Shown piece by piece: positions 1-15,930 of a DNA stretch of 40,722 nt. Numbering within the stretch: the first letter of the stretch is position 1; every line of letters begins with the position of its first letter. The stretch spans positions 1 through 40,722 of the forward strand of contig WPIO01000463.1 of assembly GCA_009760855.2 (NCBI GenBank), in the 5' to 3' direction. The notes under the pieces are model-generated. The model was not told where the DNA came from. It saw only the letters and a list, made by a program, of their open reading frames with translations, and did not search any database. Origin of the DNA: Cristatella mucedo (lineage: Eukaryota > Bryozoa > Phylactolaemata > Cristatellidae). The position numbers and the translations under genes were made by a program.

Positions 1-157
1 TGTCGAATCGTAATGGCCAGTCTCCTTAAGTAAACATAAATTTAGTGGACATTTTTGGTAGACGTTTGTGAATAAATTCTGTGTATTGAATGGGGAAGTA
101 CGATCCAAGGCACGATTAATAAAATCGTCAGTGCCATATTAATGCTTGGACCTAGTA

Positions 158-232
158 AAGCACCTAGAAAGAGATTGAGTTCTAAGACGTCGCTTTATAA
201 TGAGTGTTATTCTTATTAATAATATTACTATC
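158..232 (+). mobile_element. LINE 3' tail remnant (CR1/L2-like)
   Basis: The stretch CACCTAGAAAGAGATTGAGT followed by a degraded CGCTTTAT...ATTATTAAT run matches the conserved 3' end of the LINE copies at 31700-31795 and 37830-37896. Only the terminal untranslated part is present. It lies downstream of the last sushi exon seen. Confidence 0.6.
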
Positions 233-575
233 ACTAGAAAAATCTGGATGCTTGGCTAAATTTAGAAGAAAATGTCGCATTGGGCACCTTAAATGCTCAG
301 TGGAAGAGTTTTAAATGGGTTAGATCGTGAAACACGCGATATCTACAAACATGAATTTTCTGTTGCAGTGTTCTTTTATCGGCTATGTTTTTTTTCAGCC
401 AAGGTATGCATTCGAGAGGTACTTTAATCTAAAGTTTCTAGAAAATATAGTGCAGTCGTTTATATCTTACTTGGGTGCAATCAAATTTGCTTCCAAGCCG
501 ATACCTGCAGTGAAGGATACACAACTTCTGTCTAAACGATTAGCTGCGTCAAGAACCTCTAGTCAAGAAACTTAC

Positions 576-779
576 CTTGTGCACACTGAAGCATGGTTCC
601 AGCTTCTTGCCAGCTCCAAGTTCCATTTTCCATACATGTTCCAGATGAGCTTCCACCTGTACTGGCATAACCTTCTGAGCATGCCAGATTTACCGTCTCA
701 TTGGCCAGGTAATCTGAACTTCTCTTAAGCGACCAGCTCTGATTCACGATGGTGTACTGATTTGGTGATAAAGTGCAGC
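576..779 (-). CDS. Sushi/CCP domain exon (most downstream seen)
   Basis: This 204-bp exon encodes 68 residues forming one complete sushi module. The acceptor is TTTTTCAG at 787-780 and the donor GTAAG at 575-571; entry and exit are both phase 1. Cysteines are at module residues 2, 34, 49 and 66, the four-cysteine sushi pattern (C1-C3, C2-C4 disulfides). Further hallmarks are Cys-x-x-Gly-Tyr after C2 (CSEGY) and Trp-x-Trp (WSW) before C4. Three N-glycosylation sequons are visible (NQS, NET, NGT). It splices onward past the left edge of the window, so the gene continues there. The open frame runs a few codons into both introns, which is not coding. Confidence 0.88.
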
Positions 780-847
780 CTGAAAAATGTCGCTGTTTCA
801 ATACAGGTCTTAGCTAAACAAATTGCAACAGCAAACCAGTCTGCAGT

Positions 848-995
848 TCTCCACTCTCTCCCCTCTCTTTTTTTCTCTTTCTTTCTCTTTCTCCCACTCT
901 CTCTTTCTCTCTCCCACTCTCTCGCTTCTCACTCTACGTCTCTCCTTCTCTCTCTTTCACACACACTCCTCTCTTTCTCGCGCTCTCTCTCTCGT
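848..995 (+). repeat. CT-rich low-complexity tract
   Basis: Imperfect (CT)n/(CTTT)n with CCCACTCTCT repeats. It produces two artificial Ser/Leu/Phe-rich open frames that are not genes. It lies in the intron just upstream of the exon at 779-576. Confidence 0.9.
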
Positions 996-1220
996 GCAAC
1001 GTTGTAAAGCCTACTTTCTGCCTTGGCGATATTACCGAACCCAATTCCACGTCAAAACCCTAGAGGAGATACATAAATAACTTTGTCCTAAAAAAGGCCT
1101 AGGTATGAGATATTCGAGGAAATAAAAATGAAACTGAAAAGGTGAATTGAGTCTGCTAGCCACTCAAACTAATATTGGCCATTGATTTTGAATGTGTTGT
1201 TCATGTGAAGTACTACTCAT

Positions 1221-1270
1221 GTAGCCACCTTTAATTTCAGACTGTAAAATCAAAGGTGACATCAGGCTAC
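1221..1270. repeat. Imperfect inverted repeat (hairpin)
   Basis: GTAGCCACCTTTAATTT pairs with AAATCAAAGGTGACATCAGGCTAC about 10 bp away, with a small bulge. It may be a remnant of a palindromic element. No gene is associated. Confidence 0.45.
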
Positions 1271-1496
1271 ATTTTAATCTAACAAATCTCAAGTGGTTAA
1301 TTCATCAAAACCTTTTACGAGATCTGTCTAGCTTAGGTCAGGGTTATACAGAAATTTGTATAAATTAAAGTAGGTTACTAGTAAAACTAATTCAATATTA
1401 CCTGATCACTGGTTTAATTTACATAGCAGCAGAAGATCCTTATCGACTATCGCCTGTCTCACGGAAGGCAACAAAATATTTTCAGCGGTCCTGCTC

Positions 1497-1641
1497 AATA
1501 ATAATAATAATAATAATAACAATTCATTTGATAAAGTGCCCTCAGAGAACTCAATCTCTCTCTATGTGCTTTAAATTTGCTGCAAAGTGAAATGCAATTG
1601 AATGGTAAGTAAAATCATGGTTGAAAAACAAACAAAATGAA
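1497..1641 (-). mobile_element. LINE 3' end fragment with (AAT)n tail
   Basis: Read on the plus strand, an (AAT)n run at 1497-1519 is followed by the reverse complement of the shared LINE 3' end (GCCCTCAGAGAACTCAATCT and about 100 bp more). It therefore lies in the minus orientation, inside the intron between the last two sushi exons. No coding part is kept. Confidence 0.7.
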
Positions 1642-2231
1642 AATTGCTCAAAATCTCGATCACGGTCCTGAAGTGTGTTTATCTAACCCGCTGCTGGCGT
1701 CTGCTGGTGCAGTTCTTCTGGGTCTTAGCCCAAACATATGGTAAGATTACTTCACAACTCACACGACGTTAGATTGAGCCCTGAAGCAGGTGGTCGTTAG
1801 TTATTTGAGCACTTTGACCAGGGGAATGATTGAGGTGATTGGTCTTCTACCACTATATAAATGAAGAATTCCAATTTGCCGACCCTTAAACTACTTTTAG
1901 AAGCTACGCTTACTTGTAATATGTTAATAGTAAACAGGTATGTGTTAATTCAAAAGTTATCTGCATCTGTAATAGAACCAGGTTAGGCAATTTTTTTTTT
2001 TTTTTTTGCCAAAAACAGCATTGTGTCAGTTTCAGATGTAAGTTTAATACAAGAGTCATTTTCAAGACTACAATTTTGCTGCCACCAAACAATTCTTACA
2101 AAGCGAGACAGGGAGATTAGCTTTGCTGAGACTGCGATAGCTGTAATTTCTATACTTCACAACTTCAAAAAATTTGTATGGATGTCTTAACTTGATGCCT
2201 TGCCTATATATTAACAGTCGATATTACTTGC

Positions 2232-2432
2232 CTGGAGAACAGCTAAGGTTTGATTCCCCACCACTCCATTTCCAAGTTCCCATTGAGCACTTGACATAGC
2301 TGTATGCTGCTGTCGGTACGTACGCCTTGTCGCATGTTATTCCTAACAAAGTGCCCGCCGAGTAGGTACTGTTCCAGCTGGCACCACTGGATGGGATGAC
2401 TCCGTCGCCAAATGATGGTGTACTGCAGGGAT
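2232..2432 (-). CDS. Sushi/CCP domain exon with GC splice donor
   Basis: This 201-bp exon encodes 67 residues, with phase 1 at both ends. Cysteines are at residues 3, 34, 49 and 65 and the Trp-x-Trp motif (WKW) is at 54-56. The segment after C2 reads CDKAY, so the usual Gly before Tyr is Ala. Sequons NST and NLS are present. The acceptor is TTTTATAG, with a weak pyrimidine tract. The exon is followed by CCAG|GCAAGT, the exact consensus of the minor GC-AG donor class; no GT donor there would keep the module and the phase. The module is intact, so I read it as functional with a GC-AG intron. The longer open frame covering this segment is a different reading frame and is not coding. Confidence 0.82.
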
Positions 2433-3155
2433 CTATAAAATTTGCATTTGCGCAAAAAACAATGAGTTTTTTTATTTAGGTAGCATTTTATCGTCATACA
2501 TTTTCAGACGTGATATTTGTCTTCTTGAATGGCTTACTTGCATGCTACCAAAAAAACCTGGTAGCTGCTTAGATTTCAAGAGTGACCTGATTAAAACTTC
2601 TTTCCATTGAGGCAGGCAAAAGTGTTAGTATCTAGCACATACGATAATTAACGGTGACAGTGCAATGGGTGTTCAAGCTGTTGTATACAAGTTTCCTGCA
2701 GCACATTTGACGCAACTACTGAAATTTCTCTATAGTCATGGTATTTTAATTCCTAGTGATGTGGCATAGATGGTTTCGTAGCCAAAGTAACAAAAGGCGT
2801 ATCTTTTTAGGCAGTATTTCGCTTAGGCTATTGTGTACTACTCTGAATAGCAGTTAGCCTAACCAATAGCCTCGTTGACCGGAACAGCCGAGGCTGCCTT
2901 ACTAATATTTATAAGTTCGCCGAGGGGAGTGAGGAGCTACTGAATTACACAGCTTCCAAAGCTCAAGGCTTACTAGGCACTGTCAGTTGAGTGAACGGCA
3001 AGCAAAGGTAGGTAAGTGTATTAGTTTTTCAGATAGATTGACTGGTCATAGTTCTAAGAAATAGCCCACTTAGGGCCTTCCTGACCGCTGGGTCTGAGCC
3101 CAAGTGCTCGATTGTACGAAGAATTCATGACCCGGGTCTCGGACGTCCGTGCTCG

Positions 3156-3551
3156 GTGCTTTCTGTTTACAGTCCGGGTTGTGGTGTAACACCGAATTCT
3201 CGGCGGAGTAGGCGTAGCCTGACGCTTACCGAGCGGCTTAACCTACCGCCTGATGCCATTCGGTTCGTGCCTACGCGCATTAAGCAGGCCGCCATGAAAC
3301 AAACTTTTCTGGCTCTGACCTACTTATCGTTACTAAAGGGGGTCGTGAGTCTGCGGCGTGAATTGGAAAGCGAGGCACAAATTTGGGATTTTTCTTGGCT
3401 TTATTCGCAAGCGCACAAAGTCGCTGCGCGTCTAGCTCAGTTTTATCTCCACACTCCTCGCACTCTCTCAACAGCACACGCACTCTTGTGGAGAGAATAC
3501 GTCCTCGCACTTAGGCTACCTACTTCTGTTGTGGGGGAACGATCCAAATAG
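3156..3551 (+). other. Unrecognised 131-codon open frame in GC-rich block
   Basis: The frame starts MLSVYSPGCG and ends VVGERSK and is Arg/Leu rich. It has no signal peptide, membrane segment or recognisable motif. Its last part overlaps the first copy of the tandem duplication, and the second copy does not keep the frame. An antisense frame of 76 codons also exists. It may be chance openness in GC-rich DNA or a relic of a transposon protein. Confidence 0.15.
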
Positions 3552-3730
3552 GACGAGTCCGAACCGGAGCCTAGACCCTGACTGGAGAACTAGGGCTCTG
3601 CTTCCACCTTACCGGCAGGAATACTTCACGAGCTACACCAAGCACTCTTGCGGGGGAAATACGTCTCCGCACTTAGGCTACCAGCGTCTCTAGGGGGAAC
3701 GACACAAATAGACGGACAATCCAGAACCAA
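3481..3730 (+). repeat. Diverged tandem duplication, period about 162 bp
   Basis: CACTCTTG...ATACGTC at 3481 recurs at 3643, both followed by CGCACTTAGGCTACC and later by GGGGGAACGA, then CAAATAG. The two copies differ by substitutions and small indels. Confidence 0.65.
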
Positions 3731-4000
3731 CGGAATAACTCATACAAACACCAGCTACGTCTAGTTCGCACAGACAAATCCTTATGCCAAGACCACGTGC
3801 GAGCGTGCACACACAAAACACAAAAGAAACACAAAACACAAAATGCTTGCTCAGTCGTGATACGACTGTATTCGGCGGAGTATCCACCAAATCCTCGTAA
3901 CACTGTCTCGTTCTGTTCCATCAATCGCCGGCGAAAAGATTACCCTCCTCCCTCGCTTTCGGAGAAACGAGTCCAAAGGCGTCTAAGCGCGGAGCCGAAG

Positions 4001-4003
<3 letters not shown>

Positions 4004-4061
<58 letters not shown>
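4004..4061 (+). repeat. (GA)n microsatellite
   Basis: An almost perfect 58-bp GA run inside the GC-rich block, translated as Arg-Glu repeats or Ser-Leu repeats in spurious frames. Confidence 0.95.
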
Positions 4062-4450
4062 AGGAGTCGAACAAACAACCGAGACGGAGCGTTGCTCGAC
4101 TCCTTAATACGTAGCTGAGACAATGGGGCAAGAGCTTAGCGGTATTGGGCCCGGTACAGTGGCCCATTACGGTAAGGAAATAAGACCGTCGCTAGGCCAC
4201 TGGAAGGACACCCCAGTCCAGCTTGAATGACGAATAGGTCCCAGACGATTCTTTTCAGACAGAGTTACAGCCGAGGTTGACAGGCCAGCCAACATCAATC
4301 AGCCACTCCCGCGGGTAGCAGACCAATTATAAAGGCCGCTGGTCTCAGAGCTTCCTGGCTTGCTATTAAGCTCTTGCTCTCTTATCGCACTGGCGCTCCT
4401 CCCTGGCTCACTGCTCTAGGACAAAAAAGTTCATGCCCGCCGCCGAACAG

Positions 4451-7270
4451 CTCTTGTTCGCTCTAAAATTAAGCCAAGGCCAGGGCGGCGCAACAGTGGG
4501 TTTGAACCCTGCAGCATTTGAAGTATGTGGTTGCACCCTTATAGTTGTTTCCAAACACCGAGTCAGCTCTTCGGACCAATTTTAATTAATCGGGCTGTTG
4601 AGTTAGCCACATCTTTAATTGATGTATCTGGTCACTTCAGGTACAAAGACTTGTTTTCAATGATGGCTTAACATTTTCTCAACCCTCTTTGTCCGTAACC
4701 ACTATCACTATATTCACAGCGATAAACCGTTTGACTTCTTTTCCACTGTAAATCTTAGTGGAAACAAATGCGGGTTCGTGACTTGCTTGTTGGCACTAGT
4801 GGCATTTTTGCAAATCTTGCAATAATTCGTAAGGTATTCTCAAATTCTATTATCTTCACAGACCTGGAGGATGACAGTCGTGAAAGAGTTTATTAGCGAT
4901 TTCTGAATGAAGAGTATTTTGATTCACATGTATCAAAATCATCTATGAAAATCGTATGTAGTATTTTATAATGTGAAAATGAGCTCAGTTTTTTGGCGAT
5001 GTGCCTGCCACTAGAGCGATTGCTCTCATCCAGTTCTCATTTCGACTTTTCAGACCTCTAGCACCTTAGGTCCAATGGAGTGAGAACCTATAACGACCAC
5101 GTTATTACTTATAATTCCAGTAAAAGCATTTTGATAATAATTCCGAATAGAAAAGTGTATATAGAGCCATAAAAGAGCTAGATCTCTTCCTAAGTTGCTA
5201 TCTTGCTCCCGTGGCATTTGAATACCGTCAAGTATATTAAATTTGCGTCAAATACCCATCGGATATGATTTAAAAAGTGACTCAGATCATTTTGGTTGAG
5301 CAGTGGTGAGAACTTGCATAGTGCTTCCTACCACGATCCAGTTTTTGAGCCACGGAATTTGTCTATACCAGCAGTGAAAGATGTCTGCTCCATCGGCTAT
5401 TCCACGTGTCTTTTTTAATTTCAAATTGCCAAGTCTTTATGGTGTTTCTGCATAGAGAACTAGTGCAGAAAAAGAAGTGCGCCTCAAGCCAGAGACTATC
5501 TCTATCTTCTAACCTCATGTTTACAAGTCCAGTGCCCGACTTGATTAAGTTGCAATGACTGCTCTTCATACCGAGTTCAACCCAGGGCTATAAAGCCCAG
5601 GCTTAATAATATGTACATAATATATAGATGTAAAAATTTGAATACATTTCAGATGGACTAGCCGTGTCGAACTTTTTACCTCATCATTTAAGTGGACTGT
5701 GGTGCTCGTTGATCGGGTTGAGATCCATCCAACGAGCATGTGCAGTGGCACGGATACAACTACGCAATTGGATGAACTATTTGAGGGAGAGATGAATCCT
5801 TAAATTACTAAACCGAGCAAATTCTAGTGGATGACACTCAACAGGAGAGGTTTGCAGTAGGTTTTATAAGTAAAGAAGATGAAACTTTAATACATCTGCT
5901 CACTTCCACAGGCACCTCAACACCTATAGCCATGCAGCCTTTCATTTATGACTTACAGCCCCCAGGATATGCACAAGAAAACATAGCTGAGTAGAGCAGT
6001 TGGTAAATCTAGCTCTCAAATTTTCACAACTTACATTAAAAAGAAGTAAGGCAACGATTGAAACTTATAAATAGCTTTACAGCTTGACTAGATTGTATGT
6101 AGATACGGGCGATCCTAAATGTGTCTTAAGTTTCTCTCATATATCCCACTAGCTTCTCATCCTAACTCGTGCTGCGGAAGAATGCTTTCTGCTACACAGT
6201 CAACATAAATGAATCCATAATAAGTCGCCTTGTCCCTTTATTCACCGTAAACCGTTCTAGTTGTGTGCCATGGTACTTCGGTTTAGCCTCTAGAAAGTCG
6301 TAATCCCGTCCAATTGACAAAATGTCAAGACCAGCCACATCGACTTTGACATCTTGCAGAAAAATAAAGACTTGTATTGCATGCTAAGTTCGAAGAGAAG
6401 CTGTAGTTTTTGAGAAGGAGTTAAAACCTTTTAATTTATTCGCCCAAAATCAGTGCAGAAACTGTCACTGCATTGCATTAGGCCACAGATAGACTTTCCA
6501 AAATCACATAACGGATTCAAAAAAATGCTTGCCCACCGCCAGACGGCCACGTAAAAAGCACGTATATGCTACGAAAGGATAAGAGCTCTTTTCCTATCAA
6601 GCCACGACGTAGTACTTTGTTGAGCGCCAGCTCAGCTCTATCATAAGAAGCTGATATAGTCTTTCCTTCAGGAAACTTGTTTGCCCCCTTCTCACCACCT
6701 GGAAGGCTAGCTCAATTGTTTCACTGTGAAGGTAGTTATAATCGCCTCATCAGTGCTGAAACCTCCAATGTTTTTCAAATGTATCTGTTCCACCGTACTG
6801 AGGCTCGAAATTGATTTGATTATTTTCAGGCTTGTGCAAAACAGAACGACCGAGAGCCGCCTGCAGCGGCGATACCATCATGAAGAACGCTAGCCTTAGT
6901 AGGGCCGGGCTGACAATACAGTGACCTTGCGGATTAACTACCGATTGATCTTTACAGACAGCCGTCCTTTTAGCACCCAAAACAAGGCATTAACGCTTCA
7001 GCTTTGAATGTCCACTTAATGCGCTCAAGCCGTGTCTGATTTCGTGGTGTGGCTAGCTTGTCTATCGTTGCTTATGAGCTTAAAGGTGCTGAAATTATGC
7101 GTTTTCCATAATCAGCAGTTATTATGCTTGTAAATATATATTTTCACTACTAGTTCAACTACCATTTGCAAGTCAATAGTGTTAAATTTTGTGCCAAATT
7201 TTAATCTTTTTCTTGACTCAGGCTTAAGTATTGTTTGCTACGAAAGTGGTTATACGCATTTGAAGAGCTG
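4451..7270. other. Intron DNA, no gene seen
   Basis: AT-rich sequence inside the 8.9-kb sushi intron. Short frames at 5363-5751 and 6750-6980 show no domain. A T-loop-like GGGTTTGAACCC lies at 4499-4510 without a convincing A box. I see nothing else. Confidence 0.6.
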
Positions 7271-7274
7271 GGAT

Positions 7275-8640
7275 TTTCACCTGGGGGGGGGGCAAGGCAG
7301 GCAAACATTGTACGAAAGGGGAAACACGATCAAGATTTTCAAGGAGATTGGGCCAGACCCGAATTTTAGGAAAGCTATACCGTAAGATACATAGTGTTTA
7401 ATCTACGCGATCTCATGAATTGTTTATTGAGTGGAACTAAAGCTTAATTTCTTAGTTGGTGACGGTCTCATTGTTTAGAAAAACTATGGGGTGACCGAGC
7501 TTGCTGCCCCACCGTCAGGGATCCGAATGGCCCCTGCCCCTTTGCCCCCTGGTAGTGAGCATTTTAGCTTTAGCTTAACTAATTTGCCCCTTTATTAGGG
7601 AAAATAAATGCAATGCTAAATGTGCTTCGTTACATAACTCTAACTCACGAGTCAAGGTTTTTTCCAGTATTTTGAGACTGGACGGATAAATACACTCAAA
7701 CAAAAATTATTTGCTTTCTTGGCTTGTAATTGGTCCTCCAATCACTATCGATTAAAATACGTATTTAATTTGCATTGGTGCTAATTCTTTATATTTGATT
7801 TATCACGGATCATTTAAGCGCATGTCAATGCAAAATAGTTAGTAATATACTAGATTTTCTTGTTAGAGTTAATACTAACAATCTTGTAATTACTCCGAGC
7901 ACGTATCTCTGAGTCTTGGTGACGAGGTTAGGCATCGTGATGGCGGACGTACGTTATGTTGCTATTGATGTAATTCTAAAATAGGTCGTGGAGTGAGTAA
8001 AGAAATTACTGTCAGTAATATGCAGTCTCAACTTGGTTCCAATATATTTCCGAAAAATAAGTAAATAGTGAGTTTAGGGTGCGACAAATAAATTTCGCTT
8101 AAATACGAATACATTTCAGGGCAAATTCAAAAGTCACGAGGTCTCCTAACCGAGATTTCAGGCTCAAAAGTCCACTGATCGAGGTCTAATTCCGAGTGAG
8201 CTTTTGCCATTCCACACAGCATCTGGCAGAGTGAGGGGGCTGGCTCAGTATTATGATTTTCTTTGTCCCTGATCAGTCATGACCTTAAAAATAACCCTGT
8301 GAAGAGCTCAGAAGACGGATTTTTCAAATTCTGGAAATGGAGCATGGATTTTCATTCAGGAGGGCAGAATTTTTGAGATGCTTAGAAATGGGTGAGATAC
8401 GTAGGATTTCCAAAATAAGGGGATAATCAGAAATTAATAAAATATTATAGCCAAAATCATTATGTTTTTTGCCCTAGGTCAGTGGTTGTTTATCGAGCTA
8501 AATTAGTGCAAAACGTCGTCGTTGATGACTTTCGGGGGGCCTACATATACGGGCATTCTCACATTGCTGTCCTGCTCAAGTTGGTGGGGGAGGACAAATG
8601 CCCCTCCTGTCTATCCACTGTCTCTGCCACTGGCTGCATG
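7275..8640. mobile_element. G/C-run palindromic segments resembling DNA-transposon ends
   Basis: Three segments share a G-run/C-run style rare elsewhere here. They are CTGGGGGGGGGGCAAGGCAG (about 7279), CCCCTGCCCCTTTGCCCCCT (about 7531-7550, roughly its inverse) and, at 8578-8640, GGTGGGGGAGGACAAATGCC followed by CTGCCACTGG. Terminal repeats of this type (GTGGC...GGGGGCATTTGCCCCC) occur in non-autonomous DNA transposons of many invertebrates. Boundaries are not resolved, and the span may hold more than one element. Confidence 0.3.
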
Positions 8641-8787
8641 CACACAGATAACATACTTTTCATACCGGAAGCACGTTGCGGTTCAATAGATAATCTGCCA
8701 GCCACCGTGTGTTTTGACAAGCGGTTGATATTGTATGCCGTTTCAGGTTGCAAACCAACTACTCCGCTAGCAATACAGAGACAGTGA
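8482..8787 (+). other. Unrecognised 101-codon open frame
   Basis: The frame has eight or fewer cysteines with no regular spacing and no recognisable motif. It overlaps the G-rich transposon-like terminus at 8578-8640, so it probably runs through repeat sequence. Not supported as a gene. Confidence 0.1.
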
Positions 8788-8794
8788 GAAGGGA

Positions 8795-8901
8795 ATTAAT
8801 AACAACATTAATAATGCACTCGATAAAGCATCCTCAGAGAACTCAGTATCTCTCTAGGCGCTTTACATTTGCTGTAAAGGGAAATGCATTTTAATTGTGG
8901 G
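8795..8901 (-). mobile_element. LINE 3' end fragment
   Basis: AAT-type tail, then CCTCAGAGAACTCAGTATCT and TTTACATTTGCTGTAAAGGG, as in the other copies of this family. Only the 3' untranslated end remains. Confidence 0.65.
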
Positions 8902-9053
8902 ATTGAGTCAAAGGTGCAGTAAATGAAGTGAGTAGCGGAAAGAAGAAGCCAAGTACGATTGGAAATTGACAGCCGAAATTAGTTGCAGGTGAAAACATGT
9001 AGTGCCCAAAAATTAAAGGAAAACAGTTCCCCAATCAATGCCCTGCAGAGTGA

Positions 9054-9126
9054 AAGTGTGTATAGTGCCTATAAACGTGTGTATAGTGTGCATAGTGTGT
9101 AATGTGTGTATAGTGCCTATAAAAAG
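9054..9126 (+). repeat. Minisatellite-like GTGTATAGTG repeats
   Basis: The units GTGTATAGTGCCTATAAA and GTGTATAGTGTGCATAGTGT recur with variation, ending in TATAAAAAGG. Confidence 0.6.
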
Positions 9127-11326
9127 GCTATAAAGTCTACTTAAAGAAAGGTAAAGCCATATTTATTCGACAGACTGCCTGAGTCCAAAAAAAGGCTGAG
9201 GCTAGTGCTAATTTTAGGTATTTTTGAAGGAGCCAAGACTCGACGAGCCTTATGTTGCACATTCGCAATATCTTTATATTCAGTCATTCAATTCGGAGCC
9301 ATCGTAGCTCTTTCTGCAAAGTAAATACAACGCTGCAATTACTGGACAATTAAACCGACCTTCCACTACCATTCCGTCGTCAGCTTCTGAGGAATTCTGG
9401 CTTTTTTAGTAGCCTATGCGGACAGCTAACCAAGCAATTTTGATGATAAAATCTGCATCAACTGAAGAATGATCGTTCTCACATGAACTGCTTGAATGGA
9501 ACCCCTAAAAGTCTTCCATTAACGAGATTATGTGACCGTAAGAGGGTCGGTAAATCTCATGCTTTAGTGTCAAGAATGTTGACGGGGTATCGGATAGCAA
9601 CTGAGTAAAAGGACAAATCCTGCAAAAAGCTTCAGGTGTTCATGTCACCGAGGGATCCCCGATCGGCGAAAGCACTCAGTGTGAGACAGTGTGAACTAAA
9701 CGATTGTGTCACAGGGTCGTGTGGACTAAGGCACGACGCGATCGGAACAAGATTCTATCCCATATCTAACTAATAAGAAATGAATCAAATAACTCCCGGA
9801 TATCTGTCAAAAACTAGTAGTTCTTGGGATATTATGAAGCACACATATCATAAGCCATTTTTTGAGAATCCTGCCACGAAGCAGCAGTGTCCCACAGTGA
9901 CGTACTAGTTGATTATCCTAAGGTCTAATAGAACGGCTAGCTAAAGGTCAGAAGGGATTGGCTCAAGGCAGCTCTCTAATGCCAGGGGGCTAAAACAAAT
10001 GCCGTTGAATCTGAAAACTCATGTGCAATAGTGAGTTTAATTTTGTTTTTTGCTTTGGCTAAATAATTTATGTTTGGGAGTGACGATGTCCTCTCTTTTG
10101 ATTCATCAACTAAGGTGAAAAATCAGTCTTATCTTGTACGAATGCTACGTAGGAGAGGAAACCTATTCCTCTATGACACGAGCCTCTGTTTACTCCGAGA
10201 GGCTAGGGTGCTGCAATACTTTATCATCATTATCATTGGTATCAGTGTAGCCGATGCGTTTTGGCAAGCTTTGTTTTCTTATTTTGATGGGCACGTGATT
10301 AATAGAATTGATAACTCTCAGGGAGCAATATTATTGCTCCTAACTTTATTAGTATTCGTAGTTCAACAAAATAACGATTGATGAGCTTGACTGTCTGCAG
10401 ATGACCCTAATGCTCTGGATATTTATCACCGATCAAAATCTTTTTACAATTTACCGAGCCGACTGTCTCGCAATTATCTCTCTCTCGCTCCTCTCACTTT
10501 TCTCCCGCTTAAGGTTTTCTAAAAAAAGTGTAATGAACTGATCAGAGAAATTTATTGGCGTTCACAGCAGTGTCTTTAAGATTTCTACCGTTGCTTGGCA
10601 GGTCCTAGACTTTAAGCTGGTAAGAGCAACTGTGAAGCACAGTTGTTTTAAAGACACTTCACCGGACTGCTTGTACGGCTCACCGTCATTTGTATTGATC
10701 AGTTTGGTAAACTGTACGGTAGATCCGCCCTTTGTTCTCATCCACAGTAGAGTTGGCTACCTAGTAAGAACTCATCAAATATGCATTCGTTCCCTTACAA
10801 CAGCGTAATTTGGCTCCAACACATAAGTAAAAATTTGAAGCAGAAACAGAATGTGTTTGAAGCACCAAAGACAATAGCTCAATCTATGGGGGATTGCTTA
10901 AGTGATAAAGCAATGAGATGATAACCTAAACGTTGTACGATCACATCCCTCTCATTTTGAAATATTCCTGCAATCCTTATCTCTGTGCCTGCCAGTCTAC
11001 TGCTCCATATTTTGAAATCATATAAATTATAATTCCCTTTTTCCAGCTGCCGGTTCTTTCACAAAACTTTCTTCATACCTCATACTAAACTTTTTTTGAA
11101 TTTTGTCTGAATTATGTCAAGCAATATAACATTATTGTTTGGCAAGATGACCACTTAACTACTGGTAGCTGTTTGGCTTTGGGATTACTATACAATAAAA
11201 GCCATTACTACATGAACAATAGTCTTAGTCGTTACAAGGCAGTCAAAGACCACGTTATATGGTGAAAAATACCACTACGAGTACATCGTAATATGCAAGC
11301 ACCATCGTGAATTTCTAGCAGCTTAC
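9127..11326. other. Intron DNA, no gene seen
   Basis: No exon, repeat family or RNA gene recognised. A 103-codon plus-strand frame at 10070-10381 has a hydrophobic Ile/Val-rich middle but no start context or motif, and is probably chance. Confidence 0.6.
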
Positions 11327-11536
11327 TTTCAGAGCATTGTAGTACGTATGGCATGTTTGTTGAATTCCAGTTCCAAGCCAAGGTGCTGGTACATGTGCCC
11401 TGGCTAGAGCCTGAAGTTGCTGTGTAGCCTGTGTCACATTCTAAGCTCACTGTATCGCCAATTGAGTATGAGCTCTGAAAAGCTTTGTCAGATGATGCCA
11501 CAACTCCTGCTCCAATGCTGGGAGTATTGCAAACGT
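11327..11536 (-). CDS. Sushi/CCP domain exon
   Basis: This 210-bp exon encodes 70 residues, with phase 1 at both ends. The acceptor is CTACCATTGCAG and the donor GAAA|GTAAGC. Cysteines are at residues 3, 34, 49 and 68. CDTGY follows C2 and WNW lies at 55-57. Cys-Asn-Thr-Pro at the start matches the usual Cys-x-x-Pro opening of sushi modules. One sequon (NST) is present. The ATG used by the open frame here is internal to the module and is not a start codon. The next exon downstream is about 8.9 kb away, the longest intron of the model. Confidence 0.88.

Positions 11537-15930
<4,394 letters not shown>

Larger units (their letters stand above)
2870..4450. other. GC-rich, CpG-containing inserted block, possibly an LTR-type element
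   Basis: Base composition changes sharply from the AT-rich flanks. The block contains a diverged tandem duplication (3481-3569 and 3643-3730), a (GA)n tract, and near its right end a TATA box (TATAAA, 4328-4333) followed by CT-rich sequence. A 131-codon plus-strand open frame (3156-3551) resembles no domain I know. An old transposable element with its own promoter, or a CpG-rich promoter, would both explain it. No matching LTR pair was found. Confidence 0.4.

Noticed and set aside
490-532. Plus-strand DTCSEGYTTSV, resembling the C2 region of a sushi module
   Set aside because: Ends at a stop, lacks the other cysteines and splice sites, and lies antisense to the gene; probably chance.
823-1080. 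Ser/Leu/Phe-rich open frames of 81-85 codons
   Set aside because: They are translations of the CT-rich low-complexity tract, with no domain or splice support.
2243-2497. 84-codon minus-strand frame over a sushi exon
   Set aside because: It is in a different frame from the sushi module, which lacks an ATG and was found by splice phase and cysteine pattern.
3797-4167. Open frames of 105 (plus) and 75 (minus) codons
   Set aside because: Most of their length is the (GA)n microsatellite read as Arg-Glu or Ser-Leu repeats.
5950-6010. Minus-strand SAMFSCAYPGG before a GTAAGT donor near 5963
   Set aside because: A stop lies a few codons upstream in the same frame, with no acceptor in between and no Trp motif.
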